Source of the DNA: Planctomicrobium piriforme | GTDB lineage: Bacteria > Planctomycetota > Planctomycetia > Planctomycetales > Planctomycetaceae | Direction: 5' to 3' | Assembly (NCBI RefSeq): GCF_900113665.1 | Contig: NZ_FOQD01000023.1 | Location: 24,473-88,472 of the forward strand | Length of the DNA stretch: 64,000 nucleotides | Translations under genes and position numbers: made by a program | The notes under the pieces: generated by a model | Databases searched by the model: none | What the model was told of the DNA's origin: nothing | The model's input: the letters and a program-made list of their open reading frames with translations, nothing else | Shown here: positions 1 to 8,512 of the stretch, piece by piece | Layout of the letters: each line of letters opens with the position of its first letter | How positions within the stretch are numbered: position 1 is the stretch's first letter

Positions 1-659
1 GAACTGCGATCGACTGCCGCCTGTGTTCCTTGAGTTCCCCCGAGGATGCCGCGGTCCGCGCTGACGAAGGAAGCCGCAATCCAGGTTCCGGACTTCTTTG
101 CGGTCAGGGGATTCCAGGTGAGTCCGCCGTCGGTCGTTTGCAGCGCGCCGCTGGGATAGTCGGTCGAGCGTTCGCCGACGGCGATACCGTTCGAGAGATC
201 GAAGAACTGAATGTGTCTGAGATACGGCAGCCCCTGCCCCGGCTGCACCTGCCAGGTCTGGCCGCCATCGTTGGTGGCGAGAACAACTCCTTGCAGGACG
301 CCGCCGACCGGCAGGACGGTTCCACCTGCGATCCAGCCGACTCGATCGGTCAGAAAACAAACGCTGTGCAGTGAGAACGCATGCGTCTCTTTCGGCAGGG
401 CAATGAAGCTCCAGGTCGCCCCGGCATCGGTCGACCTCCAGACAGCGCCACGATCGCCGACGGCCCAGACTGTTTTGCCGACGCAGGTGACGGCGCGAAG
501 GGCTGCGTCGTCCTGTTCCGGTAACGGTGCGGTGAACTTTGCCTGGAGGAGAATCGGCGCCCGTTCGGCGGCCTGCACTGTTGATGCGGAAAGCAGCGCG
601 AACATGAAGCCGTAGATGGCTCGGCGTAATAAGAGACTGTATAAGAACCTGTGGCGCAT
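1..659 (-). CDS. Secreted BNR/Ycf48-like repeat protein, 3' end beyond the window
   Basis: Open frame read on the minus strand from an ATG at 659 to the window edge, so the C-terminus is missing; 219 residues are visible. The N-terminus has a basic stretch (MRHRFLYSLLLRR) followed by a hydrophobic segment ending in STVQAAE, a likely signal peptide. The rest holds repeats of the BNR/sialidase Asp-box type: STDAGATW near residue 79, TNDGGQTW near 130 and TTDGGLTW near 175, each about 45-50 residues apart and preceded by a small-residue beta strand such as VWAVGDRG or GWIAGG. This is the pattern of the Ycf48/photosystem-stability-like beta-propellers, which in non-photosynthetic bacteria are exported proteins of unknown role. 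Family membership is well supported by the repeats; no function is claimed. Confidence 0.85.
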   Translation of the reverse strand, partial: MRHRFLYSLLLRRAIYGFMFALLSASTVQAAERAPILLQAKFTAPLPEQDDAALRAVTCVGKTVWAVGDRGAVWRSTDAGATWSFIALPKETHAFSLHSVCFLTDRVGWIAGGTVLPVGGVLQGVVLATNDGGQTWQVQPGQGLPYLRHIQFFDLSNGIAVGERSTDYPSGALQTTDGGLTWNPLTAKKSGTWIAASFVSADRGILGGTQGTQAAVDRS

Positions 660-904
660 GCTGTCCTTCCTCCATGAAGGGCGTGCCGCGACTCACTCAG
701 CTGACTGAGAAATGTGTTTATTGGAGGGAGACATGTTGCGACGGCAAAGTCTCTACCGAGCGTCAAAGAAGACCACGCCTTCCCTGATGTGCGGCTCTCC
801 CATTTTCAAAACACGTTCTTCCGCGGCGGCGGAAAGTTTACCGCCGACGGGCAGACCCGCCTACCGCAGTCCGGACAGGCCGGCTGCGGGGATTCCGGAA
901 CAAC

Positions 905-1348
905 TCAATGGTGTTCGCGGGTTTGCAGAAACAGGGCCTTCTTTTCGCCTGGCAGAGTGAAGTCGAATCCGCAGCCCCGGAAGAATTCGTCCGAGGAAGT
1001 AATGACCATCACTTCGAAGATGTTTCGCTCGGCGGCCAGGTCGACGCAGGCACGCGTCAATTGTTTGCCGACGCCCCGTCCCTGAAACGACGGTTCGACG
1101 CACAGCGAACGGATTTCCGCCAGTTTCTTCGAATAGATCTCCAGCGCGGCAAAGCCGACAATCCGGCCGTCTAGCACCGCGACATAGCCGGTCGGCATCA
1201 GCACCGTCAGCTCGTCGAGCGTCCGGGGCAGAATCCGGCGAGCCTCGACGAACTTCTCCAGGAATTCGAGGACGTCATCCGCGTCGTCAGCCAGAGCCGC
1301 GCGCACGATGATCTGATCCGGGTCGGACCCGTTTTCCGTTGAAGCCAT
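905..1348 (-). CDS. GNAT-family N-acetyltransferase (ArgA C-terminal-like)
   Basis: A 147-residue single-domain GNAT protein. After IIVRAALADDADDVLEF (strand 1 and helix 1) it has the acetyl-CoA binding motif SFQGRGVGKQLTRA and ends FFRGCGFDFTLPGEKKALF, the C-terminal arrangement typical of N-acetylglutamate synthase domains (GF...LP..K). It could acetylate glutamate or another small amine; no other arginine gene is nearby, so the substrate is open. The frame extends upstream to a GTG at 1372; I chose the ATG at 1348 because neither start has a strong ribosome-binding site and the fold begins at residue 11 of this form. Confidence 0.85.
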   Translation of the reverse strand: MASTENGSDPDQIIVRAALADDADDVLEFLEKFVEARRILPRTLDELTVLMPTGYVAVLDGRIVGFAALEIYSKKLAEIRSLCVEPSFQGRGVGKQLTRACVDLAAERNIFEVMVITSSDEFFRGCGFDFTLPGEKKALFLQTREHH

Positions 1349-1584
1349 GGCAGAGAGTTCAGAATGCGACACCGGCGGACTTTCTTCGTTTCACAAACGC
1401 CGGAGCGGCCGGCCAGGACAGACACACTTACTACTGCGATTTGATCTCAGCGCACTTCAGGTCGAAATTTTAAGCACGAACGCGGGCCATCACAGCCAAT
1501 TCTTTGTTCCGGCCAGCAAAATTTCCGGAATCCCGGCGAGCTTCGCGTCGCGACGGCCTGAAATCACGCTTCGCAGACAATGAA

Positions 1585-1613
1585 AACGGCCGGATGTTGA
1601 ACATCCGGCCGTT
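1585..1613 (-). terminator. Hairpin terminator of the groES gene
   Basis: A perfect 13-bp inverted repeat (1585-1597 and 1601-1613) with a 3-nt loop lies 31 bp past the stop of the GroES gene. Read on the minus strand the stem is followed by TTTTCATTG, consistent with an intrinsic terminator. The plus-strand side is followed by GTTTTGC, so weak bidirectional function is possible. Confidence 0.75.
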
Positions 1614-1644
1614 GTTTTGCAATCTCAATTTCGAAAGTACCGAA

Positions 1645-2013
1645 TTAGACGTCGTCAGAGTCGTCGTACTCGGAGTAGTCTCGCACGTCTTCTTCGTCTT
1701 CGCCGTCCTCTTCCTGATCGCGAGGCGCCCGGCGGAAGACCGCGACCACGTCATCGACAGGGACTACGAACAACACGTTGTTCGTTTCCAGATCGACCGG
1801 AATCGCATTCTTCGGATGAAACAGAACTTTGTCGTACTTGGCGATCGGGAATTCGTCGTCGTTGGCGACCTCGACGCTCACTTCGACAACGCGGCCTGTA
1901 ATCGTGGGAATTTCCGCCTGATCCGGCAGCACGATTCCGCCACGCGTTTTGTGACGGCTGTCGTCCTTGCGAATCAGAATCCGCGGACCCAGGGGTTCAA
2001 CAAACTCGTTCAT
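1645..2013 (-). CDS. groES: GroES-like co-chaperonin with acidic tail
   Basis: 122 residues, longer than the usual 95-100 of GroES. It opens with FVEPLGPRILIRKDD and has the mobile-loop region KTRGGIVLPDQAE that contacts GroEL, followed by GRVVEVSVEV and the conserved YDKVLFHPKNAIPVDLE core, ending the fold at VVAVFRR. The last ~25 residues are almost wholly Asp/Glu with a few Ser/Tyr, an extension absent from classical GroES. GroES forms the lid of the GroEL folding chamber in the cytoplasm. No groEL lies in the window, so this looks like a solitary, possibly secondary copy. A strong ribosome-binding site (GGGGGAG) precedes the ATG and a terminator follows. Confidence 0.85.
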   Translation of the reverse strand: MNEFVEPLGPRILIRKDDSRHKTRGGIVLPDQAEIPTITGRVVEVSVEVANDDEFPIAKYDKVLFHPKNAIPVDLETNNVLFVVPVDDVVAVFRRAPRDQEEDGEDEEDVRDYSEYDDSDDV

Positions 2014-2203
2014 GGATCGTTCTCCCCCTCAGTAGAAGGGTTTCTGGTCTGGTGGCAAGCACCCGAATTATAGGCCTCGCCTATACAGATGACGAGATGA
2101 ATGCAGTCGCGTCAACAGGTTGTGACCAGAATTCTCGCCGCCGTGCGTATTGCGCAAGCGGAGTTATCCGCGTTGCAACCTGTGCTTGGACAAGACGGTA
2201 GGG

Positions 2204-3337
2204 TCATTCGGCCAGGAATTTCCAAATGCAGGTCTGCTCGTAAATTGCGCCCGGCTGCAGGATCGTGGACGGGAAATTGGAATGGTGGACGGAATCGGGG
2301 AAGTGCTGGGTCTCCAGGCAGAGGGCACTGCGGCGCGGATAGGTTTTGCCCCCTTTGCCTGTCTGTCCGCTCAGGTGGTTGCCGGTGTAAAGCTGGACAC
2401 CAGGCACGTCGCATTGAATCTCCAGGACGCGACCGGACGTGGGCGAATAGAGTCGAGCGACAGGCCGCACCGTTCCCGGCTGGCCATCGACGACGAAGTT
2501 GTGGTCGTAGCCTACGGCGGGCGTCGTGTCGAGTTGAGCGATTCGGGTTCCCAGGGCGTGCGACGAACGGAAGTCGAGCGGGGTGCCGGCCACGGTCGCG
2601 AGTTCGCCGGTGGGAATCAGCGTGGCATCGGTCGGCGTGTAGTTCTCGCCCGACAACTGCAGCTGGTGGTCGAGGACCGTCGCCGCACCGGCGCCGCCCA
2701 GGTTGAAATACGAATGGTTCGTCAGATTGACCGGCGTCGGCTGGTCGGTCACCGCTTTGTAGGTGATGGCGAGCTGATTGCTGTCGAGCTTCAGCGTGAA
2801 GTTGACCGTCAGCGTCAACGTGCCCGGGTAGCCTTCCTCACCATCGAGGCTGGTGTAGAAGAACGAAACGCCCGTCGCGTCGGACGATTCAAAGCCTTTC
2901 CCCTGCCAGATCACTTTATCCAGGCTGCGCTTGGTGCCGCCGTGCAGATGGTTGGGACCGTTGTTTGTCGACAGCTTGTAGGTTTTGCCGTCGAGCGTGA
3001 ACTCGCCGCCGGCAATTCGGTTGCAGACGCGACCGGTTGTGCAGCCAAAGAACTGGTTGGCCGACGACTCGTACCCGGCGACGTCATCGAAGCCGAGCAC
3101 CACGTCTTCAGGTTTTCCAGTGCGGTCAGGGACGATCAGGTTCACGATCGTTGCGCCGCGGGACATGATGCGCACCGTCATTCCGGTGCGGTTCTTCAGC
3201 GTGAAAATTTCGACCGCTTCACCGGCGGCGGTTTTGCCGAACGGCTCCGGCAGCGGCGCTGCGGCTTGCAGCCAGCCCGGGCTCAATGCCTGCAGCAATA
3301 GTGTGAAGAACAAAAACGGACCGGCGGTGTGCTTCAT
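2204..3337 (-). CDS. galM: Secreted aldose 1-epimerase (galactose mutarotase)
   Basis: 377 residues: a signal peptide (residues 1-26, hydrophobic core FLFFTLLLQAL) followed by a full mutarotase domain. Expected catalytic features are visible: the NHLHGG motif with His132 and NLTNHSYFNL with His208 (acid/base pair), and LCLETQHFPD with Glu342 (the catalytic base), plus the GRVCNRI loop. The enzyme interconverts alpha and beta anomers of hexoses; an exported form probably works on periplasmic sugars released from polysaccharides. It is the only sugar gene in this part of the window. Confidence 0.93.
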   Translation of the reverse strand: MKHTAGPFLFFTLLLQALSPGWLQAAAPLPEPFGKTAAGEAVEIFTLKNRTGMTVRIMSRGATIVNLIVPDRTGKPEDVVLGFDDVAGYESSANQFFGCTTGRVCNRIAGGEFTLDGKTYKLSTNNGPNHLHGGTKRSLDKVIWQGKGFESSDATGVSFFYTSLDGEEGYPGTLTLTVNFTLKLDSNQLAITYKAVTDQPTPVNLTNHSYFNLGGAGAATVLDHQLQLSGENYTPTDATLIPTGELATVAGTPLDFRSSHALGTRIAQLDTTPAVGYDHNFVVDGQPGTVRPVARLYSPTSGRVLEIQCDVPGVQLYTGNHLSGQTGKGGKTYPRRSALCLETQHFPDSVHHSNFPSTILQPGAIYEQTCIWKFLAE

Positions 3338-3411
3338 CGGAGACCCTTTTCCACCAGCGAGTGCAATTGCAGGACGGCACGATTATCAGCCGCGCAGCGC
3401 TGGTCCACAAG

Positions 3412-3996
3412 TCAGACGGATTTGGCGTCCGTTGAAGGGGCGTAGCGGCCCCCCAGCAACCGGTGTAGTGAGCGTAGAGAACCTCTTACGCTCCCCTGGA
3501 AGAAGTCTTCGTTGAGACAGCAGAAAGCGAGCAGCGTCAGCACCACCACCGACGTCATGCATCGCCAGCGCACAGGGCCAGGTCGCGAGAACGCCTCCAG
3601 CAGCGCCACCACGCCCGGCGGGCTGCCGATCATTCTTTCCGGCGCAGCGACGGCTGCGGGGGCACGGGCGTCGAATTCGAGAGACGAATCGACCGACACC
3701 TGCACAGCGCCGCGGGGGAGGGCGCTCAGTTCGGAGGTGGTTACCCGGGCGATGAAATCGGGGTCGTTTCGCAGCGCCTGCACCACCTGAGCAAGATGCC
3801 GGGTCTCGTGTTCGGCTTCCGTCAGGCGGGCGGCGTTCCGTTCAAAACGCACCTGTAACGATTCGTTTTCAACGAGCCGCGGCGAGAGAACCAGCAAGGC
3901 GGTCAGAGCGGCCGCGCCTCCCAGGCTGGGCCAGAACAGCAACGACAACACCAGGGACTTCCAGCCAGCGGAGGGCGTTGTGTCTGGTGTTTCCAT
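3412..3996 (-). CDS. Membrane protein with two TM segments and periplasmic coiled coil, unknown
   Basis: 194 residues. A TM segment (about residues 13-37, LVLSLLFWPSLGGAAALTA) is followed by a heptad-rich stretch around ERNAARLTEAEHETRHLAQVV, a linker, and a second TM segment (about 140-158, MTSVVVLTLLAFCC). The open frame reaches 4173, but that extension is encoded by a dispersed repeat at 4103-4143 and is implausible; the ATG at 3996 gives a normal membrane protein. It lies downstream of another coiled-coil membrane protein (4179-5120) on the same strand, and the two may act together at the envelope. I recognise no family. Confidence 0.6.
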   Translation of the reverse strand: METPDTTPSAGWKSLVLSLLFWPSLGGAAALTALLVLSPRLVENESLQVRFERNAARLTEAEHETRHLAQVVQALRNDPDFIARVTTSELSALPRGAVQVSVDSSLEFDARAPAAVAAPERMIGSPPGVVALLEAFSRPGPVRWRCMTSVVVLTLLAFCCLNEDFFQGSVRGSLRSLHRLLGGRYAPSTDAKSV

Positions 3997-4102
3997 GTCC
4001 GAACCGCCAGTGAGCCGGGGCCTGCAACAACGAGGAAGTTCACCTCGTGTGGAGTCACCCCGAGGTGGGCTCGTATCAAATCCGTTGAGAGTTGAGAAAA
4101 AG

Positions 4103-4143
4103 CCCCTCACCCCGGCCCTCTCCCCGGAGTACCGGGGCGAGGG
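4103..4143. repeat. Dispersed palindromic repeat CCCCTCACC...GGGGCGAGGG, copy 1
   Basis: A 41-bp GC-rich element containing the palindrome CCCCGGAGTACCGGGG flanked by CTCT/CGAG arms. A second copy sits at 52443-52500, where the leading CCCCTCACCCCCGG part is tandemly duplicated. Here it lies between two co-oriented genes and would be transcribed into the intergenic RNA. Confidence 0.8.
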
Positions 4144-4178
4144 AGAAGAGCAGCACATTCCGCGACAATACACTCGTC

Positions 4179-5120
4179 TTACATCGGCTTGCGATTCGCC
4201 GTGCGGACTGGCGATGGGGGAATCATTTTCTCGGTGGTCGCGGCGGGCGATTTGGGCGGAGGGGACAGGAACCGTTCGTCGAGCAGTTCGACCTTGGTCC
4301 GGTTTTCCTGCAGCACCTTGATCACGTCGTCATAGGTCTCGATCATCTGACGGCGGAGACGATCCACTTCTGCCAGGACAGCGTCGCGCTTGGCTTCTTC
4401 TTTTTGCAGTGCGAGGACGAGTCCGTCTTTCACTTCGCTGGCTGCGTCTTCGGGGGCGTCGGCATTGCCGTTCAGTTCGGCCATCCGCTGATCGAGAGCG
4501 GCCTGCGAGCTTTTGATCTGTTCGGTGAGCGAGGCCAACTGCTGTCGCTGTTCGACGACGCGTGAATCTGCAATCACCTGATGTGCCTGCAATTCGGCGG
4601 ATGTGGTCAGCCAGTGCGCCGGCAACGTGCCGCGGACGTGATACATCCCCTGCGGCCAGCCGGCTGTTTCCTGAGCATAGGGACGCCGGGTCAGGCTGAC
4701 GATGGCCTGAGTGGGACGGATATCCGCGACTCCAAATTCGCCGAGATACTGCGACTTGGCGCCATTCTCGCCAAACACAAACACGCCTGGCTCAGAGCCG
4801 TCAGCGGCTTTCGCCGGCAGGCCGGAGCTGGCGCCGACGCCGAGTTCGATACTGCCAGTCCCGCCGGGCTGGACGCGCGAATTGGGGGCGGCCCAAACGT
4901 CGCCCCACGCATGCACGAGCCGTTGACGCTGTTCTTCCAGTTCGCGGACGCGACGACGGGCGTCGGCAATGTCCGTGATCTGCTTCTCAATTTTTTGCTG
5001 CTTCGACTCGATGGCGGTCTGGAACGTATGCCGGATCGCCAGAGTCTTGGTCGTCAGCCAGACGGAAAAGCCGGCCAGAAAGACGCATAGCCCGAGGAGT
5101 ACACTTCCCAACATATGCAT
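4179..5120 (-). CDS. Membrane-anchored coiled-coil protein, unknown
   Basis: 313 residues. An N-terminal TM anchor (about 4-24, LGSVLLGLCVFLAGFSVWL) leads into a long coiled coil (about 35-70, IESKQQKIEKQITDIADARR), a globular middle part (about 90-175) with beta-rich sequence such as YLGEFGVADIRPTQAIVSL and GMYHVRGTLPAHW, and a second coiled coil (about 180-285). The C-terminus is Pro-rich. The start is fixed by GGGAGA eight bases ahead of the ATG. It resembles planctomycete inner-membrane scaffolding-like proteins, but I recognise no named family. It precedes 3412-3996 on the same strand. Confidence 0.7.
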   Translation of the reverse strand: MHMLGSVLLGLCVFLAGFSVWLTTKTLAIRHTFQTAIESKQQKIEKQITDIADARRRVRELEEQRQRLVHAWGDVWAAPNSRVQPGGTGSIELGVGASSGLPAKAADGSEPGVFVFGENGAKSQYLGEFGVADIRPTQAIVSLTRRPYAQETAGWPQGMYHVRGTLPAHWLTTSAELQAHQVIADSRVVEQRQQLASLTEQIKSSQAALDQRMAELNGNADAPEDAASEVKDGLVLALQKEEAKRDAVLAEVDRLRRQMIETYDDVIKVLQENRTKVELLDERFLSPPPKSPAATTEKMIPPSPVRTANRKPM

Positions 5121-5373
5121 CGATCAGTCTCCCGATGGCCTGGCCTTGAGGAACACGCGCTGAAAGGCGCACCGTCCGCCAGTTCGTCCAGCTACCATTT
5201 CGTCCAGCCGTGGCGGCCGGCAGCAGAACGTCGCAAAAGTTGCCGGATGTAACGGTTTACGGATTTACCCCGTCAATTCGATCCTAAACCCGTCGCGCGG
5301 CAAGCGTCAAGAAGCAGCCGACGATTTCGATGCAGGTTCGGCAACTGGCGGAGAGTTTACGGATTTTGCGGGT

Positions 5374-5456
5374 GAATTGTCCCGGACGCTCAAGTGTCGC
5401 TGGAAGAGCAGGGAGCAAAGTTGTCCTGATGGGAACGATTCAGCGTCCGGGATAAT
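5374..5456. repeat. 83-bp inverted-repeat unit, copy 1
   Basis: Begins GAATTGTCCCGGACGCTCAA and ends ACGATTCAGCGTCCGGGATAAT, so its ends are inverted repeats of TTGTCCCGGACGCT. The interior differs from copy 2 but keeps a central TTGTCC. It is followed 42 bp later by an almost equally long second unit. A lone ATTGTCCCGGATG fragment lies between them (5478-5490). Confidence 0.85.
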
Positions 5457-5498
5457 CCGAGCGGACTCGAACAAACGATTGTCCCGGATGATGCGACA

Positions 5499-5580
5499 GA
5501 ATTGTCCCGGACGCTCAAAGTGGCACTGGACCAGCGGGGTCAAAATTGTCCCGGAGCGACGATTCAGCGTCCGGGACAAT
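5499..5580. repeat. 82-bp inverted-repeat unit, copy 2
   Basis: Starts with exactly the same 20 bases as copy 1 and ends with GATTCAGCGTCCGGGACAAT; the terminal inverted repeat is perfect over ATTGTCCCGGACGCT. It ends 8 bp from the stop codon of the HtrA gene. The two units fill most of the 468-bp gene-free interval 5121-5588; I see no gene there. Confidence 0.85.
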
Positions 5581-5588
5581 GCACCCGA

Positions 5589-7004
5589 CTACTTCTGACC
5601 GGCAACCAGCCGGAAGTGGCCGAACAGCGTCTCGCCTTCCCGGACAATGTAGAACTTCAAGGGGCCGAGAGTCTGCAACTGCGGATGGTTCAGCACGAAC
5701 TCGATGTTCTCGTTGCTGACCGTTTCCCAGATGTGCAGCCCCACCAGAATGTCGCCGGTGCGAATCCCGTTGATGTCCGCCTGACTCTGCGGACGAACCG
5801 AGACCACTCGCATGCCGCCGCGATACGGCTGGCCCGGCACCGGGAAGCCCTGATCGGCCTTCTCCAGTTTCAGTCCCAGCATCTCCCAGCACTTCTCGAT
5901 CGTCGTCTGCGGAGCGACCGTGTTGTTCGCCACAGTGGAAACCGGCGAGGCGGGAATTCCCTGGGTGGCCGGCGTGCGACGGGCACTGGCGAGTTCTGCG
6001 ACCCGAAGGTGCAGGGTCTCTTCCTTGCCTTCGCGTTGCACGATGACCGAAACGTCCGATCCGGCGGGTTTGCCGAACATCGAACGCTCGAAATCGGCGC
6101 CGTCGACCACAGTCACGTCGCCTGCTTTGGTGATGATGTCGCCTGACTTCAGGCCTGCGGCCAGGGCCGGCGAATCAGGACGGATCGCCTGGACGACCAG
6201 TTTGCGATCGAGGCCCTGCTTCATGTCGGTCGTCTGAATGCCGTGATAGGTCAGGTTGTGACGTTCCACATTCATCAGGCGAGCGATGACGCGGCGTGCA
6301 TCGTCGATGGGGATTGCGAATCCAATCCGCTGAGCCCCGGCGCGGATGGCCACATTGATGCCGATGACTTCGCCGTCAGCGTTGAGCAGCGGTCCGCCGG
6401 AGTTGCCCGGATTGATGGCCGCGTCGATCTGAATGAGGTCTTTGTACGACTGTTCGTCGTTGACTTCGACGTCACGTGAGCGGTGGCTGATAATGCCCCG
6501 TGTCACTGAGGATTCGTAGCCATAGGCGTTGCCGATGGCGATGACGTCTTCACCCAGCATGAGGTCCGACGAGGTGCCGAAGTTGGCGACCGTCAGCGGC
6601 TCGCGGGGTTCGATCTTGATGATCGCCAGGTCTTCGCGAGAATCGTAGGCCAGCACGCGGCCTTCGTACTCGGCGCCGTTATAGGTCGTACAGCGCAGCC
6701 GCTCGACGTCCTGGACGACGTGGAAGTTCGTGACGATGTAGCCCCGTTCGTCAATGACGATGCCGGTGCCCATGCCGTTGATCTTGGTCGCCTTGCCGGC
6801 GGAAAAGACCACGTCCATCGACTTCTGTCGTTTTTCGGTGTGAATGTTGACCGAAGAGCGCTCGGCGCGTTCGACGATCCTCGTCCGCTCGGTGTTGCGG
6901 TAGGAGCTTGCGGCGACGGCGGGCTGGTCGGCCTGCGTCAGGCGCGGTGACAGCGCGAGCATCATCGCCAGGCACCATCCGGCGTGGCAGAAACGCTTCG
7001 TCAT
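5589..7004 (-). CDS. HtrA/DegP-family periplasmic serine protease with two PDZ domains
   Basis: 471 residues: signal peptide (about 1-25, ending LTQADQ), trypsin-like S1C protease domain, two PDZ domains. The catalytic triad is visible as His95 (VTNFHVV), Asp125 (REDLAII) and Ser202 (NPGNSGGPL). PDZ1 spans about 255-335 (LVVQAIRPDSPALAAGLKSG) and PDZ2 about 370-460 (MRVVSVRPQSQADINGIRTG). Family members degrade or refold misfolded envelope proteins. The segment FSAGKATKINGMGTGIVIDE takes the place of the classical LA loop. It is divergent from the TPR gene at 7363; the 358-bp spacer must hold both promoters. Confidence 0.95.
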   Translation of the reverse strand: MTKRFCHAGWCLAMMLALSPRLTQADQPAVAASSYRNTERTRIVERAERSSVNIHTEKRQKSMDVVFSAGKATKINGMGTGIVIDERGYIVTNFHVVQDVERLRCTTYNGAEYEGRVLAYDSREDLAIIKIEPREPLTVANFGTSSDLMLGEDVIAIGNAYGYESSVTRGIISHRSRDVEVNDEQSYKDLIQIDAAINPGNSGGPLLNADGEVIGINVAIRAGAQRIGFAIPIDDARRVIARLMNVERHNLTYHGIQTTDMKQGLDRKLVVQAIRPDSPALAAGLKSGDIITKAGDVTVVDGADFERSMFGKPAGSDVSVIVQREGKEETLHLRVAELASARRTPATQGIPASPVSTVANNTVAPQTTIEKCWEMLGLKLEKADQGFPVPGQPYRGGMRVVSVRPQSQADINGIRTGDILVGLHIWETVSNENIEFVLNHPQLQTLGPLKFYIVREGETLFGHFRLVAGQK

Positions 7005-7362
7005 CGTCAGGCCTGTTCCTGTTGTGAGTCAAGGCAACAGTGGGCGATGTCCGTCCGCCACTCGGGAGCGCATTCCTGTTCACTCCACAACCCCCAACAT
7101 CGGAACGCCCGTCGCCGTGCCTTGAAGTCCCCTTTGCGCCCGCGCACACCTTGCCCAGTCGTCAAATGTGCAATTAGGCAAACTCTCCTCGCGGTGACGC
7201 ACGGCTTCCGGAAAATCGGGTCAGGACAGAAAATTCACCTCAAGCCGGCCGTTGCGAAATCGATTTCTTCCGGCCCTTGACCCCCGACAGCCCTCCGCCG
7301 ACGATGCCTGCACCGCCCCTTGCGGTGTTTCACTGCGATTTCTTCCACCAGGACCACGGCGG
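7005..7362. other. Gene-free divergent spacer
   Basis: 358 bp between the divergent HtrA and TPR genes. I see no open frame with a ribosome-binding site, no repeat and no clear hairpin; presumably it carries both promoters. Confidence 0.5.
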
Positions 7363-7668
7363 ATGACCCGAAAAGAGAAAATCGAAGAACGGCTGCGTGC
7401 CGACCCGGACGACGTCTTTCTGAACTACACCTACGCGATGGAACTGGCGAAGCTGGAAGATCTGCCGGCCGCGCAGACCGCCTTTGCCCGCACGCGGGCA
7501 CTGGATGCGAACTACGTCTCGGCCTATTTTCAGGAGGGGCAGTTGCTGGCAGGTCAGGGTGAGGTCGCCGCCGCCCGAGAGATTCTGCAAGCCGGCATCG
7601 TCGTCGCGAAAAAAATCGGCGATTCCCACGCGCTCGGCGAGATGACCGATTTTCTGGACAACCTGTAA
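7363..7668 (+). CDS. Small TPR-type protein
   Basis: 101 residues, starting MTRKEKIEERLRADPDDVFLNYTYAMELAKL. The sequence is two to three tetratricopeptide-like helical hairpins (LNYTYAMELAKLEDLPAAQTAFARTRALD; SAYFQEGQLLAGQGEVAAAREILQAGI). The longer frame beginning at 7252 is Pro/Cys-rich and unlike a protein start, so the ATG at 7363 was chosen. It likely mediates protein-protein contact. It lies 18 bp ahead of the C15 peptidase gene and is probably co-transcribed with it. Confidence 0.8.
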   Translation: MTRKEKIEERLRADPDDVFLNYTYAMELAKLEDLPAAQTAFARTRALDANYVSAYFQEGQLLAGQGEVAAAREILQAGIVVAKKIGDSHALGEMTDFLDNL

Positions 7669-7686
7669 GCCTTTGACCTGGATGCG

Positions 7687-8319
7687 ATGATGCGAGTTCT
7701 GGTCACCGGATTTCCACCGTTTCCCGGTCGGCCTGAGAATCCTTCCCAACGGCTGGTTCAGGCGATTCATGCCGGTCTGCTTCCGCTGACGGACTGTGAA
7801 CTGCACGCGGCCCTGCTGCCGGTGGAATATGCCGGTGTGGAACTGGAATTCGATCGCCTGTTCGATGCCGTGGGGCCGGATGTGTGGCTGGCGTTTGGCG
7901 TCGGCAAACAGGCCTGCCCGCTCAGACTCGAACGGCAGGGAGTGAACCGTGATCACTCGGACCGCCCTGACAATTCCGGCTGCGTCCGGACCGAAAGCGT
8001 GATCGAAAGCGCGGGCCCGGCGACGCGGGTGGTCTCGACGGATGTTGTCGGTCTGCAAACGGAGCTGCGGTCAGTCGGGTTGCCTGTCGAACTCAGCGAC
8101 GATGCCGGGACGTATGTCTGCAACCATCTCATCTATCATGCGCGGCGGCGACTGAGCGAGCGCGGAGCAGACTGCGAATTCGTCTTCATCCATCTGGCCC
8201 CGCCGGAATTCGGCCTCCCTGTGGAAAAGTTGCTGTTTACCCTTCAAATCATGACAGCGTGGTTTCAGAATCAGCAGGGCGGACGCGACGGCCAGAATCG
8301 GCAACTGGCGGCGCGGTGA
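7687..8319 (+). CDS. Pyroglutamyl-peptidase I-like protein (peptidase C15)
   Basis: 210 residues, the usual size of Pcp. Family landmarks are in order: VLVTGFPPFPG..NPS at the N-terminus, LPVEY, the RLERQGVNRD..RPDNSG segment carrying the catalytic Glu position, GTYVCNHLIYH with the Cys nucleophile, and EFVFIHLAPPEF with the catalytic His. Pcp removes N-terminal pyroglutamate from peptides in the cytoplasm. The C-terminal ~25 residues (QNQQGGRDGQNRQLAAR) are low complexity. The upstream TPR gene is probably in the same transcript. Confidence 0.88.
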   Translation: MMRVLVTGFPPFPGRPENPSQRLVQAIHAGLLPLTDCELHAALLPVEYAGVELEFDRLFDAVGPDVWLAFGVGKQACPLRLERQGVNRDHSDRPDNSGCVRTESVIESAGPATRVVSTDVVGLQTELRSVGLPVELSDDAGTYVCNHLIYHARRRLSERGADCEFVFIHLAPPEFGLPVEKLLFTLQIMTAWFQNQQGGRDGQNRQLAAR

Positions 8320-8355
8320 TATGGCGGCGAAATTGAACTCATTCAATAGTAACAA

Positions 8356-8455
8356 GTCGTCAGTTTTCAGTTGTCCAGTTTGAAACGCCTGAAATGAACA
8401 TGAGTTGTGTTTTCTCAGTTGAATTGGTCTGAACTGAAAACTGATGACTGAGAAC
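8356..8455. repeat. Dispersed ~100-bp palindromic repeat (CAGTTTTCAGTT family), copy A
   Basis: The ends form an inverted repeat: GTCGTCAGTTTTCAGTT at the left and AACTGAAAACTGATGACTG at the right, with a core containing GTTTGAAACGCCTGAAATG. On the other strand it aligns along its whole length with copies at 32017-32130 and 38766-38877 and, in the core, with 54708-54770. It lies between the C15 peptidase and the ROK gene. Confidence 0.9.
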
Positions 8456-8512
8456 TTCGTACTACCGTCAGTACGACACCCACGGTTGATTTGACGCACA
8501 CGGGAGTATTGG

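Noticed and set aside
3997..4173. N-terminal extension of the 3412-3996 gene
   Set aside because: The extra codons are encoded by a dispersed palindromic repeat; the TM segment begins right after the ATG at 3996.
5374..5580. Possible CRISPR array
   Set aside because: Only two units, with inverted-repeat ends and variable interiors of the wrong layout, and no cas genes in the window.
5307..5598. Short frames on both strands starting MSRTL...
   Set aside because: They are created by the 82/83-bp repeat units; the same peptide starts recur because the repeat ends recur. No ribosome-binding site fits.
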